DNA of 64,000 nt from Mycobacterium shimoidei (lineage in GTDB: Bacteria > Actinomycetota > Actinomycetes > Mycobacteriales > Mycobacteriaceae), in assembly GCA_002101905.1 (NCBI GenBank), contig LQPU01000037.1:124001-188000 (forward strand), in the 5' to 3' direction. A program made the translations under genes and the position numbers. The first letter of the stretch is position 1. Every line of letters begins with the position of its first letter. The notes below the pieces were generated by a model, which searched no databases, was not told the DNA's origin, and saw only the letters and a program-made list of their open reading frames with translations. This document shows, piece after piece, positions 44,006 to 53,051 of this stretch.

Positions 44006-44581
44006 CTACACCGGATCGAACTTGGTGATCAGCCACTTGTCGTCGACCTTGGTCATCGACACCAGCACGCTGCTTGCCGCCATCGCCGGCTCGGGCCGGT
44101 CCTTGCTGGTGGTGCTCTGATTGACGAAGACCAGCACGACGGCCGAATCCGGGTGCAGTTCAGACACCGCGGCTCGTACCACCTGGGCGGTGGTGGTCAC
44201 CGATTTCTCCTTGGCCGCCGGTGTCACGATCTGCTGGGTGAACTCGTTGTAGTAGTTCAGGAAATCCCCGGTCAGGTGGGATTTGGCGGCGGCGAAGTCC
44301 TGGTCCAAAGTTTCCGGTTTATAAGACAGCAGCGCGATGGTGCCATCCCGTGCGGCATTGACGGCCGACTGCGCGGCGTTCTTGTCGGTCTGTTTGTCGT
44401 CGCGGTACTGCGCGAAATACAGCCACCCGGCCAGCCCGCCGGCGTTCAAAAGCAGCAGCACCAGGACGCCGGCCACCAGCCAGACACGCGGCACGAACGT
44501 ACCGCCTGATTTGTCCGCGGTGGCCGCAACCTCAGTCACCTGGTCGGCGTCTGCGTTCTTGGCGTTGTCGTCTGCCGTCAC
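44006..44581 (-). CDS. Mce-associated membrane protein
   Basis: A 191-aa protein with an acidic N-terminus, one membrane helix at about residues 33-57 ([20 protein letters not shown]) and an external NTF2-like domain ending [17 protein letters not shown], the pattern of Mas proteins that stabilise Mce lipid importers. It overlaps the larger Mas gene upstream by four bases. No Mce or YrbE gene is in the window, so this pair is an orphan here. Confidence 0.83.
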   Translation of the reverse strand: MTADDNAKNADADQVTEVAATADKSGGTFVPRVWLVAGVLVLLLLNAGGLAGWLYFAQYRDDKQTDKNAAQSAVNAARDGTIALLSYKPETLDQDFAAAKSHLTGDFLNYYNEFTQQIVTPAAKEKSVTTTAQVVRAAVSELHPDSAVVLVFVNQSTTSKDRPEPAMAASSVLVSMTKVDDKWLITKFDPV

Positions 44582-45450
44582 AATACGAACTCGACTTTCG
44601 ACATCTTGATCTGGTCGCCCTCCTTGGTCACCGAGACGCGCAACCGGAAGGCCCGCGGTTCATCTTTTGCCCCTGCGGAATTGGTCACGCGTTCGTTGGC
44701 CAGCACCAACACGACCGCGGAATCCTTACCCATTGACTCAACTCCGGTCGCCTTCGCCGATCCTTCGGTGACGACCTTGGATTGCTCGACAACCTTGGTG
44801 AAATCCTCGGCACGCTTCTCGAAGTCGTCCTTGAACTCGCCCGTGGAGCTGTCGATTATTCGCTGCACGTCGCGCTTGGCATTGTTGAAGTCCAGCGACA
44901 TCAGGTTGACCACGCCTTGTTTAGCCGCCGCCACGAATGCCGCTGCCTGCTGCCGTTGCTCAACGGCGTTGTCGTGATGCCAGATCAGGTATCCGCTGAG
45001 TCCCAGTAGCCCGATTATCCCGACGATGGCGGCAACCATGAGCGCCAGCGCAACTTTCGGCGCCGGAAAGCGGCGTCGGGTCGGTTTGGCCGGCTTGGCA
45101 GGTTCCGGCTTCGCCGGCTCAGGCTTGGGAGGTTCCGGCTCGGCCGCCTTCGGCTCCTGGGCGGCCTTCGGCTCGGGGGTGGCTTCGTCGACGGTCTCGG
45201 CTGCCTCGGAGGTCTCGGATGTCTCGGATGTCTCGGAGGTCTTAGATGTCGACTCATCGCTTGCGGCCCGTGCCTCCGCTTCGCGGCGCAATCGGAGGGC
45301 GCGCGCACGTGCCCGCGCGGCAGCTGCCAGCGCTTCGGCTTCGGCGGCTTCGGCCTCAGCTTCTTCGGCCAGCCTGATCGCATCCGCCTTAGCGTCCTTC
45401 TCGTCCTTAGCGTCGGCGGCGCGTTCTGGGCGTTTTTCGGTATCAGCCAT
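44578..45450 (-). CDS. Mce-associated membrane protein with long acidic/Pro-rich N-terminus
   Basis: A 290-aa protein: an Ala/Glu/Arg-rich helical, probably coiled-coil region (residues 10-65), a TSE repeat (three or four units of SETSETSE), a Pro/Lys/Glu-rich linker, a membrane helix near residues 133-155 ([19 protein letters not shown]), and a C-terminal Mas domain ending KMSKVEFVL. The Mas part resembles the downstream gene. ATG 45450 is chosen; GTG 45459 is possible. The TSE repeat is a likely site of slippage at the DNA level. Confidence 0.8.
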   Translation of the reverse strand: MADTEKRPERAADAKDEKDAKADAIRLAEEAEAEAAEAEALAAAARARARALRLRREAEARAASDESTSKTSETSETSETSEAAETVDEATPEPKAAQEPKAAEPEPPKPEPAKPEPAKPAKPTRRRFPAPKVALALMVAAIVGIIGLLGLSGYLIWHHDNAVEQRQQAAAFVAAAKQGVVNLMSLDFNNAKRDVQRIIDSSTGEFKDDFEKRAEDFTKVVEQSKVVTEGSAKATGVESMGKDSAVVLVLANERVTNSAGAKDEPRAFRLRVSVTKEGDQIKMSKVEFVL

Positions 45451-45630
45451 CGAGGCCACAGCTTCTCGTCGTCATATCGACTGGACTCCGGTATCTATTA
45501 CTGTATTGGTCATTGCTACCATCCGAGGCACCAGCGAACCCCGACTGGGACCGATCGGAGGAGATGATCGCCGAGCCGCGAGCCTTCATCCGCCGCGGCG
45601 AAGGAAGGCCCAGGAGGCTTTGCCAGCACC
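45451..45630. promoter_or_regulatory. Divergent promoter region
   Basis: This 180-base gap separates the leftward Mas operon from the rightward FadE pair. It has a locally AT-rich stretch with TATTACTGTATTGG and the CATTGCTACCAT element (45511-45522) shared with the P450 promoter. GGTA at 45490 and TACC at 45517 are in inverted orientation. No TGRNAAY operator is visible. Confidence 0.4.
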
Positions 45631-46782
45631 ATGACAGCCGTCGATTCCCCCGAAAAGATACTCTTTGCCTCGACCACCCAAGCATTTCTGCAAAAAGAGG
45701 TGCCGCTGAGCCGGGTGCGCGAACTACACGCCGAGGGGATCTCCTTCGATCGGGCGTGGTGGGCGCGTGCCGCCGAGCTGGGCTGGACGGGCCTGCTGGT
45801 TCCCGAGGAATTGGGCGGCGGCAGTGTCTCCGGTAACGGTGTCGCGGACCTGGCCATGGTCGCCGAGCAGCTCGGCAAGACGGTTGCGCCCGGACCGCTC
45901 TACCCGGTCAGCATCGTGCTGGCGGCGCTAGCGGGCTGCGCCGAGCACGAAACCCGCGCAGAGACGATCGAATCATTGATCGCCGGTGAAACGGTGGCGT
46001 CGTGGGCGGTCTATGAACCCGGTCTGGGTTGGGCTCCGCACCAGCCCACGCTGACGGCCAGGGCAACCGACTCCGGCTTTCGGATCGATGGTGTCAAAGA
46101 CCGGGTCGAGGCCGGCGCCCAAAGCGATCTGCTGTTGGTCGTAGCGCGCAGCGACGACGGCGTGCGCCAGTTCCTGGTTCCGACCGACGCGCCGGGGGTT
46201 CGGGTCGTACCCCAACAATCGATCGACCTGGTCAAGCAATACGCCCGCGTGGAATTCGACGATGTGCGCGTCGAGGACAGTGCCGTCGTCGGCAGTGCTG
46301 CGGAAACCGCCGCGCTCATCGACCGTCAAAGCCAGATCGCACAAGTGCTGCAATGCGCCGAAGTCGTCGGAATCTTGCAGACGGTGTTCGACTTCACTGT
46401 GCAGTGGGCGTTGGACCGGCACACCTTCGGCCGTCCACTGGCGTCCTACCAAGCGCTCAAACATCGATTCGCCGATATGAAGATGTGGCTGGAGGCCTGC
46501 CGTGCGACGACGGCCGCAGCAGTCGCTGAGATCGCCGCTCGCTCACCACAAGCCGGGTTGTCGGCCAGCATCGCCAAGTCCTACGTGGGGGAGATGTCAC
46601 CCGAGCTCGTGCAAGACTGTGTTCAGTTGCACGGCGGCATCGGTGTCACCTGGGAACACGACCTCCACCTGTACCTGCGTCGGGTTGCGTTGTACCGGTC
46701 CATGTTCGGCACACCGGAGGAACACAACCTTGCCGTGTACGCATGGCACGAAGCAGCAGAACGAGCACCGAGGTCGGCGTAA
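45631..46782 (+). CDS. Acyl-CoA dehydrogenase, small subunit type
   Basis: A 383-aa FadE-type protein with VPEELGGGSVSGNGVADLAM, WALDRHTFGRPLASYQALKH and the C-terminal QLHGGIGVTWEHDLHLYLRR. The stop overlaps the start of the second FadE as TAATG. The small/large arrangement is the same as at 10059/11021 and 49280/50374, and suggests a heteromeric enzyme. The ATG is close to a GGCCCAGGAGG stretch upstream. Confidence 0.86.
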   Translation: MTAVDSPEKILFASTTQAFLQKEVPLSRVRELHAEGISFDRAWWARAAELGWTGLLVPEELGGGSVSGNGVADLAMVAEQLGKTVAPGPLYPVSIVLAALAGCAEHETRAETIESLIAGETVASWAVYEPGLGWAPHQPTLTARATDSGFRIDGVKDRVEAGAQSDLLLVVARSDDGVRQFLVPTDAPGVRVVPQQSIDLVKQYARVEFDDVRVEDSAVVGSAAETAALIDRQSQIAQVLQCAEVVGILQTVFDFTVQWALDRHTFGRPLASYQALKHRFADMKMWLEACRATTAAAVAEIAARSPQAGLSASIAKSYVGEMSPELVQDCVQLHGGIGVTWEHDLHLYLRRVALYRSMFGTPEEHNLAVYAWHEAAERAPRSA

Positions 46783-48011
46783 TGAGCGTCAGCGAGTCCG
46801 TCGAGCAGTTCCGCGCCAGAGCCCGGGCGTGGCTGGCCGACAACATGCCACCCATCGATCCGGCGTCGCCACCAGCCGCCCACCGCGACGACGAACGCTC
46901 ATGGCAGCGTGCCCGCGAACTGCAAAAGCGGCTCTATGAAGGCGGTTTCGCCGGCATCTGCTTTCCCCGCGAATACGGCGGCCTGGGCCTGGATTACGAA
47001 TACCAGGAGGCGTTCAACGAGGAGAGCATCAACTACGAGATGCCGCTCATCCTCAATACGCCGACGTTCACGATCTGCTGCGCAACGCTGCTCGACACCG
47101 GCAGCGAAGAGCAGAAAAGACAGCACATCGCCGCCGCGTTGCGCGGCGACGAAGTGCTGGTACAGCTGCTCTCCGAGCCCCGCGGAGGATCAGATCTGGC
47201 AGGCGTGATCACCCGCGCCGAGCGGATCGGCGACCGATGGGTGATCAACGGCGCAAAGACGTGGAGCACCAGCGCATTTGCCGCTGACTACGGGCTGTGC
47301 TTGGCGCGTACCGACTGGGATGTGCCCAAGCACGACGGCCTGACCATGTTCTTGGTGCCGATCGCTCATCCCGGAATCACGTTGCGGCGCATCACCCAAC
47401 TCAACGGGTCGACGGAGTTTTGCGAAGAGTTTTTCGACGGCGTCGATGTCGGCGACGACGCGCTGGTGGGCGAGGTGAACAATGGCTGGGCGGTGGCGTC
47501 TCGGCTGCTGTACCACGAGCGCCGCGCGGTGGGGATGAGTTCGGAATTCGCCAGCGGCAGCGGTAGTGAAGGCGGGCGATCGACGCCCGTCGACTATGTG
47601 GCGCTGCTCGAGAAGATCGGACAGGGCGGTAATGAGCGGGCCCGGGAGATGGCCGGGCGGGCATTGGTGCACCGGGCCGTCAGCGAGCAGCTATCCGGCC
47701 ATATCTACCGCAGTGTGCGTGACGGGGCCCTGCCGCCGACGGGCGGAACTCTGATCAGACTCTTCCACGCCGAGACCGTGACGCTGGAGATGGACACCGG
47801 GCTGGCCGTTACCGGAACGGCGGGGGTCGTCGGCGCAGAAGGAGAAGGGCTGCAGACCGGGCTGAGATACCTGGCCCGACAAACAGTCTGCCTGGGCGGC
47901 GGCACCACCGAGATGGCCCGCAACGTCATCGGCGAACGGGTGCTGGGCTTTCCCCGCGAGTACGCCGCCGACCGCGGGGTTCCGTTCAACCAGGTCCGCC
48001 ACGGCCAATGA
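46782..48011 (+). CDS. Acyl-CoA dehydrogenase, large subunit type
   Basis: A 409-aa acyl-CoA dehydrogenase: FPREYGGLGLDYEYQEAF, the flavin loop LVQLLSEPRGGSDLAG, VINGAKTWSTSAFAADYGL, the Gly/Ser-rich SGSGSEGGRSTPVDY insert, and CLGGGTTEMARNVIGERVLG, where Gly stands at the usual catalytic Glu position. ATG 46782 overlaps the preceding stop by one base; the longer frame from 46743 lies within the small subunit. It ends 16 bases from the convergent CaiB gene. Confidence 0.87.
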   Translation: MSVSESVEQFRARARAWLADNMPPIDPASPPAAHRDDERSWQRARELQKRLYEGGFAGICFPREYGGLGLDYEYQEAFNEESINYEMPLILNTPTFTICCATLLDTGSEEQKRQHIAAALRGDEVLVQLLSEPRGGSDLAGVITRAERIGDRWVINGAKTWSTSAFAADYGLCLARTDWDVPKHDGLTMFLVPIAHPGITLRRITQLNGSTEFCEEFFDGVDVGDDALVGEVNNGWAVASRLLYHERRAVGMSSEFASGSGSEGGRSTPVDYVALLEKIGQGGNERAREMAGRALVHRAVSEQLSGHIYRSVRDGALPPTGGTLIRLFHAETVTLEMDTGLAVTGTAGVVGAEGEGLQTGLRYLARQTVCLGGGTTEMARNVIGERVLGFPREYAADRGVPFNQVRHGQ

Positions 48012-48027
48012 CGGCGACCAGGCGGCG

Positions 48028-49248
48028 TCAGAGGATGGCGCCGGTTTCTTTGGCCTGGGCGATGTCATCCCAGTCGTAGCCCAGTTCCAGCAGGATCTCC
48101 TCGGTGTGCTGGCCGTGCTCGGGTGCGCGCGTCGACCCCGGTGGTGTTTCATCGAACTGCACTGGCGCAGCGACCATTTGGTATTCAGTACCCTGGTCGT
48201 CCACATTGGAGATGACGTAACCGTTGGGTTTGGTTTGCGGGTCTTCCAGCACCTCACGTGGCGTTGCCAACGGGGCCCATACTCCCGGCTCGTCGCTGAG
48301 AGCCTGGCGCCAGTAATCCAGGTCGTGCTCGGCGAAGCGTGCGGCAATGATCTCGGTTGCCTCGGCGGCGTTGGCGATCAGGTTCGACGACGGGACGAAG
48401 CGCTCATCGGTGGCCAGCTCCGGCAGTCCGATGCGTTGGCAGAACCCGGCCCAGAACTTGTCCGGCTGCAGGAAGACGAGCTGGATGAACCTGCCATCCT
48501 TGGTTTTGTACCTGTTGACCAGCGGATTGATGGCCAGCCCCGGCGGGGCTCCCGGTATCCCGTCGATTCCGAACAGGTCGGCCACCGAAATCGATGGCGC
48601 GATGCTCCACATTGCTTGCGCCAGCAGGGAGGAGTCGACGACGGTCGGTTCGCCGGTGCGCTCGCGGTGAAACAGTGCCGCGCAGACACCGCCGGCCAGC
48701 GTGATCCCCGCTTGCAGGTCACCGAACGCCGGACCTTGCACGGCCGGATGCTCGGTCCCGAAGGGGGTCAGCGTGTAAGCGACCCCGCCGCGAGACAAGT
48801 AGGTGGCGGCGTCGAATCCACCTCTGTCACGGTCGGGCCCCCGCACGCCCAGTCCGGTTCCGCGGGCAATGATGATCTTCGGGTTGAATGCGCGAATGTC
48901 GTCGACCGTCAGGCGGGCGCGTTCCAGCGCGGACGGCAGCCAGTTGGTGAGTAGTACGTCGGCTTGGGCAAGCAGTCGCCCGAAGAACTCGCGGCCGGTC
49001 TCGCTCTTGAGATCCAGTGCGATGCTGCGTTTGCCGCGGTTGCTCAGCTCGAGGATGAAGTCGACGTCGGCGCGCGCGGCGGCTCGGGTGAATCCGCCGA
49101 TAACGAGCGCACGCCCGGGGTCGCCGCTGCTGACGCTCTCTACTTTGATGACGTCGGCGCCCCAGTCTGCCAGCGCGACACCCGCCGCGGGCACGTATGT
49201 CCAGGACGCCAGCTCGACAACCCGGACACCAGTGAGCACGCCTGACAT
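48028..49248 (-). CDS. CaiB/BaiF family III CoA transferase
   Basis: A 406-aa single-domain CoA transferase. It begins GVLTGVRVVELASWTYVPAAG, contains DVIKVESVSSGDPGR and LLTNWLPSALERARL, and keeps the catalytic Asp in GPAFGDLQAGITLAGG. It should transfer CoA to a carboxylate. ATG 49248 has AAAGGTGG about 7 bases upstream, so I reject the longer frame to 49311. It follows a FadE pair by 31 bases in a leftward operon. Confidence 0.88.
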   Translation of the reverse strand: MSGVLTGVRVVELASWTYVPAAGVALADWGADVIKVESVSSGDPGRALVIGGFTRAAARADVDFILELSNRGKRSIALDLKSETGREFFGRLLAQADVLLTNWLPSALERARLTVDDIRAFNPKIIIARGTGLGVRGPDRDRGGFDAATYLSRGGVAYTLTPFGTEHPAVQGPAFGDLQAGITLAGGVCAALFHRERTGEPTVVDSSLLAQAMWSIAPSISVADLFGIDGIPGAPPGLAINPLVNRYKTKDGRFIQLVFLQPDKFWAGFCQRIGLPELATDERFVPSSNLIANAAEATEIIAARFAEHDLDYWRQALSDEPGVWAPLATPREVLEDPQTKPNGYVISNVDDQGTEYQMVAAPVQFDETPPGSTRAPEHGQHTEEILLELGYDWDDIAQAKETGAIL

Positions 49249-49279
49249 TTGTCCACCTTTCGCCGCATCAACGGATATT

Positions 49280-50377
49280 TCATCTGCCTGCTGGCCGCAC
49301 GAGTTGCGCACCGAGTTCAGCTAGATACTGATCCGATCCGCCGAGATATGTGCTCCAGCTGAGAAGTCGCCGTAGGTAGAGGTGGGCATCGTGTTCCCAG
49401 GTGTAACCGATGCCACCGAAGACCTGAATCGCGATGTCGCCCACCGTTGCCAACCGCGCCGCATAGGCCTTCGCGCGGACAGCAGCCAGGTGGCGTTCCG
49501 CGGCATCTGCGGCATCCGCGGCCCACAGCGCGTGGATGACGCCGCCGCGGGCGAGCTCGACCGTTTCGTACATGTCGACGCACAGATGCTGAACCGCTTG
49601 GAAGCTACCAATCGGCTTACCGAATTGCGTTCGCGACTTGGCGTATTCGACGGCAAGGTTCATCACCGTGCGCGCCGCGCCGAGGGCATCAGCGGCGTGT
49701 GTGATGATGACGTCGTCGACCAGAGCTTGGATGGCGTCGGGTGCGGCGGCAGCGAGTCGCTGCGCCGGCACATTGTCGAAGGTGGCGTGAAACAGCTTGC
49801 GAGTCTGGTCGATTCCGTTCTGCAAGCTCCATCCGAGGCCGCGAGAGGACGTATCGACAGTAAAAAGCGCCGTACCATCGTGGCCGTCGGCCAATACCAG
49901 CGCGACCTCCGCGGCAGCCAAGTCCCCAACGGTGGCGATCTCACCGTTCAGGACGACGCCGCCGCCGCCTTCGACCGCCGTTGGCCTGGGGCCGGTGATG
50001 CCGGCGACGGTGGCGATTGTCGAACCGTCGGCAATCCCGGTCAACAGGTCGGCCGCTTTGTCGAGCGCATTCGTGTGCGTGAGCGCCCGAGTGGTGGCGA
50101 CGGCACACGATAGCCAAGGTCCGGGATGTAGAGCCGCGCCGAGTTCTTCGGCCACGATGCCGGCGTCGATAAGCGTCATGCCGGCCCCATCGTATTGCGG
50201 AGGCACCAGCAGCCCGGTGGCGCCGAGGGCCGCAAGCCCCTGCCACAACGCAGGGTCAGTACCTGCGGGATCATCGAACATCGACCGTACATGCGTTGCC
50301 ACGCCGGCCTTCTCGGCTAGAAAGCGCCGAACGGTGTCGCGCAGTGCCACCTGCTCGGCGGATAGCTCGAGGTTCAT
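49280..50377 (-). CDS. Acyl-CoA dehydrogenase, small subunit type
   Basis: A 365-aa FadE-type protein, MNLELSAEQVALRDTVRRFL, with VPPQYDGAGMTLIDAGIVAE, VEYAKSRTQFGKPIGSFQAV and QVFGGIGYTWEHDAHLYLRR. Its ATG overlaps the stop of the large FadE upstream (ATGA). The frame is open 200 codons further but that part is a shadow of the upstream gene. It closely resembles the FadE proteins at 7645 and 45631. Confidence 0.87.
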   Translation of the reverse strand: MNLELSAEQVALRDTVRRFLAEKAGVATHVRSMFDDPAGTDPALWQGLAALGATGLLVPPQYDGAGMTLIDAGIVAEELGAALHPGPWLSCAVATTRALTHTNALDKAADLLTGIADGSTIATVAGITGPRPTAVEGGGGVVLNGEIATVGDLAAAEVALVLADGHDGTALFTVDTSSRGLGWSLQNGIDQTRKLFHATFDNVPAQRLAAAAPDAIQALVDDVIITHAADALGAARTVMNLAVEYAKSRTQFGKPIGSFQAVQHLCVDMYETVELARGGVIHALWAADAADAAERHLAAVRAKAYAARLATVGDIAIQVFGGIGYTWEHDAHLYLRRLLSWSTYLGGSDQYLAELGAQLVRPAGR

Positions 50378-51522
50378 CCGCGCGGCAATCCTAAGACTCG
50401 CTGGGCGGTGACGCTCTTGTTGATCTGGGTCGTGCCGCCCGCGATCGTCAGTGATCGCGATGTCAGGCGATAGTCCGCCCATCGACGCGTCGCGCCGAGT
50501 GCGTCGAACGCCAAGGCGGCGAGGTCTTGACCTGTCTCGCCCCACACCGTCTTGGCAAGACTCGACGATCCCGATGCGTCGTTGCCGTGCAGTGTCGCTG
50601 AGGCCGACCGCTGGCACAGCAGTTCCAGGTATTTGATCCGCAGGGAGATCTCGCCCAGTCGGCACAGCGTCGCGGTGTCCTCCAGCACAGGGCGCCCGTG
50701 CACCCCGCTGTTCGCCAGGTCCGCCGCCAGTTCCTCCAGCCGGACTTGCAGTCCGGTGTAAAGGCTTGCCGCGCCCGCGCGTTCGTGACTCAGAGTTGTG
50801 GTGGCAACCGCCCAGCCCCCATTGAGCGGACCCAGCATGCAATTCTCGGGAACCCGCACGTCGTTGAAGAATATCTCCGCGAACTCGGTGTCTCCGTTGA
50901 GGGTGACGAGCGGCCGAACTTCGATGCCAGGCAGTGTCATGTCGACGGTGAAACAGGAAATTCCCTTGTGTTTGGGTGCATCCGGATCGGTCCGCACGTA
51001 GAGCTGACACCAGTCCGCGCGGTGTCCGAGAGACGTCCAGATCTTCTGGCCGTTGACCACGAAGTGCTCGCCGTCGCGTACCGCGCGGGTACGCAGCGAA
51101 GCAAGGTCGGAGCCCGCTTCAGGCTCCGACATGCCCTGGCACCAGATGTCGTCGGCACGCATCATCCGGGGCAGCAGAGTGCGCTTCTGGGACTCCGTCC
51201 CGTACTGCATGACCGCCGGCGCGATGTTGTTCATCCCGATCACGTTCAGCGGCAGCGGCACTCGGGCGCGCGTGGTTTCCTCGGCGTAGACGAGCTGCTC
51301 GAGCAGTGTTGCTCCGCGGCCGCCGTACTCGACTGGCCAGGACACGGCCGCCCAGCCGGCGTCAGCCATCGTGCGGTTCCATGCCCGAAGTGTCTCGAAC
51401 GCCGCATCATCGGGGTCACGTCGTCGCCCGGCGGCCACGACGTCATCAGTCAGGTTCGTGGCCAGCCAGGCCCGCAGCTCGGCGCGAAATTGCTCCACTT
51501 CTACCGGGTATGAGAAATCCAC
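50374..51522 (-). CDS. Acyl-CoA dehydrogenase, large subunit type
   Basis: A 382-aa acyl-CoA dehydrogenase with WPVEYGGRGATLLEQLV, the flavin loop WCQGMSEPEAGSDLASL, VVNGQKIWTSLGHRADWC and TIAGGTTQINKSVTAQRVLG, with Ala at the catalytic Glu position. I chose GTG 51522 (VDFSYPVEVEQF) with AGAGGAA just upstream; a frame to 51570 is open but lacks a site. It pairs with the small FadE downstream and begins a leftward operon ending with the CaiB gene. Confidence 0.86.
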   Translation of the reverse strand: MDFSYPVEVEQFRAELRAWLATNLTDDVVAAGRRRDPDDAAFETLRAWNRTMADAGWAAVSWPVEYGGRGATLLEQLVYAEETTRARVPLPLNVIGMNNIAPAVMQYGTESQKRTLLPRMMRADDIWCQGMSEPEAGSDLASLRTRAVRDGEHFVVNGQKIWTSLGHRADWCQLYVRTDPDAPKHKGISCFTVDMTLPGIEVRPLVTLNGDTEFAEIFFNDVRVPENCMLGPLNGGWAVATTTLSHERAGAASLYTGLQVRLEELAADLANSGVHGRPVLEDTATLCRLGEISLRIKYLELLCQRSASATLHGNDASGSSSLAKTVWGETGQDLAALAFDALGATRRWADYRLTSRSLTIAGGTTQINKSVTAQRVLGLPRG

Positions 51523-51825
51523 GTTCCTCTGTTCATGGTCGATCGAACTGATGCCATCGAGCGCTGGCAAGCCCCGATTTTGTCTTTACTATCTTAGGTA
51601 TTCTAGATACTGTAAGGTATTCAGTAAACCCTCGCATTGCTGGCGCGCAGCCTCATGAAAGAGGTGCGATGGAGGCGAACGGCCTTGTCGTCCCAATTTG
51701 CGATGTAGTGCGCTCCTGTTCCCAGGACCGCGCCAGGTAGCCGATGCACACGTCGCCGCGATCGCTGATGGTTCTGGGCCCCACTGCGCGTCATCGGTGT
51801 TGACGGCGCGGAGGAAGGATTGGCT
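51523..51825. other. Divergent intergenic region with AT-rich imperfect palindrome
   Basis: This 303-base gap separates the leftward FadE operon from the rightward SDR operon. At 51590-51620 a strongly AT-rich segment has GTAT and ATAC facing each other around TCTAG, flanked by CTTA and TAAG, and a direct repeat AGGTATTC (51596 and 51618). It shares TACTGTA with the 45.5-kb promoter. The rest (51640-51825) shows no convincing gene; a 23-codon frame at 51669 has no family resemblance. Confidence 0.45.
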
Positions 51826-52689
51826 ATGAGCAGGCTGACGGGCAAGGTAGCGGTGATCAGTGGGGCGGCGCGCGGTCAGGGACGCTCGCATGCGCGCATG
51901 CTTGCGGCTGAGGGCGCCGACATCATCGCGGTCGACCTGTGCGCCGACATCGAGACCAACGAGTACCCGCTGGCCCGGCCGGAAGACCTCGATGAAACCG
52001 CCCGACTGGTCGAAAAAGAGGGTCGGCGTGCCTGTACCGAGATCGCCGACGTTCGCGACCGGGCGGCGTTGTCCGCCGCGATCGACCGGGGCGTCCAAGA
52101 GTTCGGCCATCTCGACATCGTGGTCGCCAACGCCGGCATCTGTCCGCTGACCGCTGGCCTACCGCCGCAGGCGTTCGCCGACGCCGTCGATGTCGATCTG
52201 CTCGGTGTGCTCAACTTGGTGCACGCGAGCCTCAAACACCTGCAGGCCGGCGCGTCGATCATCGTGATCGGATCCAACGCCGCCTTCATGTCGTCGATGA
52301 ACACCTCGGGCATCGACGGTGGTCCCGGTGGAGCGGGATATGCGTTTGCGAAAATTGCTGCCGCACACTATGTCAACGACTTTGCGCTGGCGCTGGCTCC
52401 GTTCTCCATCCGGATGAACGCGGTGCACCCAACGAACGTCAACACGGACATGCTGCACAGTGCGCCGATGTACCGGGCGTTCCGGCCGGATCTGAAGAAT
52501 CCGACGCGCGAGGACGCCGAACCGGTTTTCCCAGTGGTCCAGGCAATGCCGATTCCCTACATCGAACCCGAGGACGTCAGCGAGGCAGTGGTCTTTCTCG
52601 CATCCGACGCCGCCCGCTATATCACCGGCCAACAGCTCCGGGTTGACGCCGGCGGCTTTCTCAAGGTGAAGCCCTGGACGGGCGGATGA
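51826..52689 (+). CDS. Mycofactocin-coupled SDR-family oxidoreductase
   Basis: A 287-aa SDR with SGAARGQGRSHARMLAAEGADI, the long insert after the second strand (VDLCADIETNEYPLARPEDLDET) and VVANAGICPLT; both the GQGRSHA loop and the insert mark the mycofactocin-linked branch, whose nicotinamide is tightly bound. The active site has Ser in VIGSNAAFM and the Tyr-Lys pair in GYAFAKIA. ATG 51826 has GGAAGGA upstream. It begins the rightward operon containing the Rieske oxygenase and probably oxidises a hydroxyl made by it. Confidence 0.87.
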   Translation: MSRLTGKVAVISGAARGQGRSHARMLAAEGADIIAVDLCADIETNEYPLARPEDLDETARLVEKEGRRACTEIADVRDRAALSAAIDRGVQEFGHLDIVVANAGICPLTAGLPPQAFADAVDVDLLGVLNLVHASLKHLQAGASIIVIGSNAAFMSSMNTSGIDGGPGGAGYAFAKIAAAHYVNDFALALAPFSIRMNAVHPTNVNTDMLHSAPMYRAFRPDLKNPTREDAEPVFPVVQAMPIPYIEPEDVSEAVVFLASDAARYITGQQLRVDAGGFLKVKPWTGG

Positions 52690-52730
52690 ACTGGCAAACA
52701 AGGCTGTGACACAACCGAGGTGAGGTGAGC

Positions 52731-53051
52731 ATGCCCAAAGGGATCATGTACCTGGAGACGATGCCCGTATCGGCGGATCGGGAGGCGGAGTACCACAAGT
52801 GGTACAACGAAACGCATTTGGCGGAGATCTGCTCGGTGGATGGCATCGTTTCGGCGCGCCGGTTCGCACCTGCCGACGGGGAGGGCCCCTTCATCGCGAT
52901 CTACGAGATTGACAGCGACGATCTGGACGGAGTGGTCCAGCGGCTGGGAGAGCTGGGTGCAAGCGGCAAGATGTCGTCGCTGGAGTTGCTCAATATGGAG
53001 CCGCCCCCGATTCCGAAGGTTTACCGCGAGATCGGGTCTTACACAAAGTGA
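52731..53051 (+). CDS. EthD-like / dimeric alpha-beta barrel protein
   Basis: A 106-aa small protein with a ferredoxin-like fold: KGIMYLETMPVSADREAEYHKWYNETHL then a second half with GPFIAIYEIDSDD. The WYNETHLAEI element is typical of EthD-like and DUF4286-like barrels, which include monooxygenases, isomerases and accessory proteins. ATG 52731 has GAGGTGAG upstream; GTG 52725 is an alternative. Its stop overlaps the start of the relic at 53048. Confidence 0.75.
   Translation: MPKGIMYLETMPVSADREAEYHKWYNETHLAEICSVDGIVSARRFAPADGEGPFIAIYEIDSDDLDGVVQRLGELGASGKMSSLELLNMEPPPIPKVYREIGSYTK

Noticed and set aside
45210..45250. CRISPR-like or tandem repeat array
   Set aside because: The repeated TCGGATGTC/TCGGAGGTC units are a short in-frame coding repeat giving SETSETSE in the Mas protein, with no spacers.
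49280..51010. A 576-aa protein
   Set aside because: Only the last 365 residues match acyl-CoA dehydrogenase; the first part is an antisense-like shadow frame of the overlapping large FadE.
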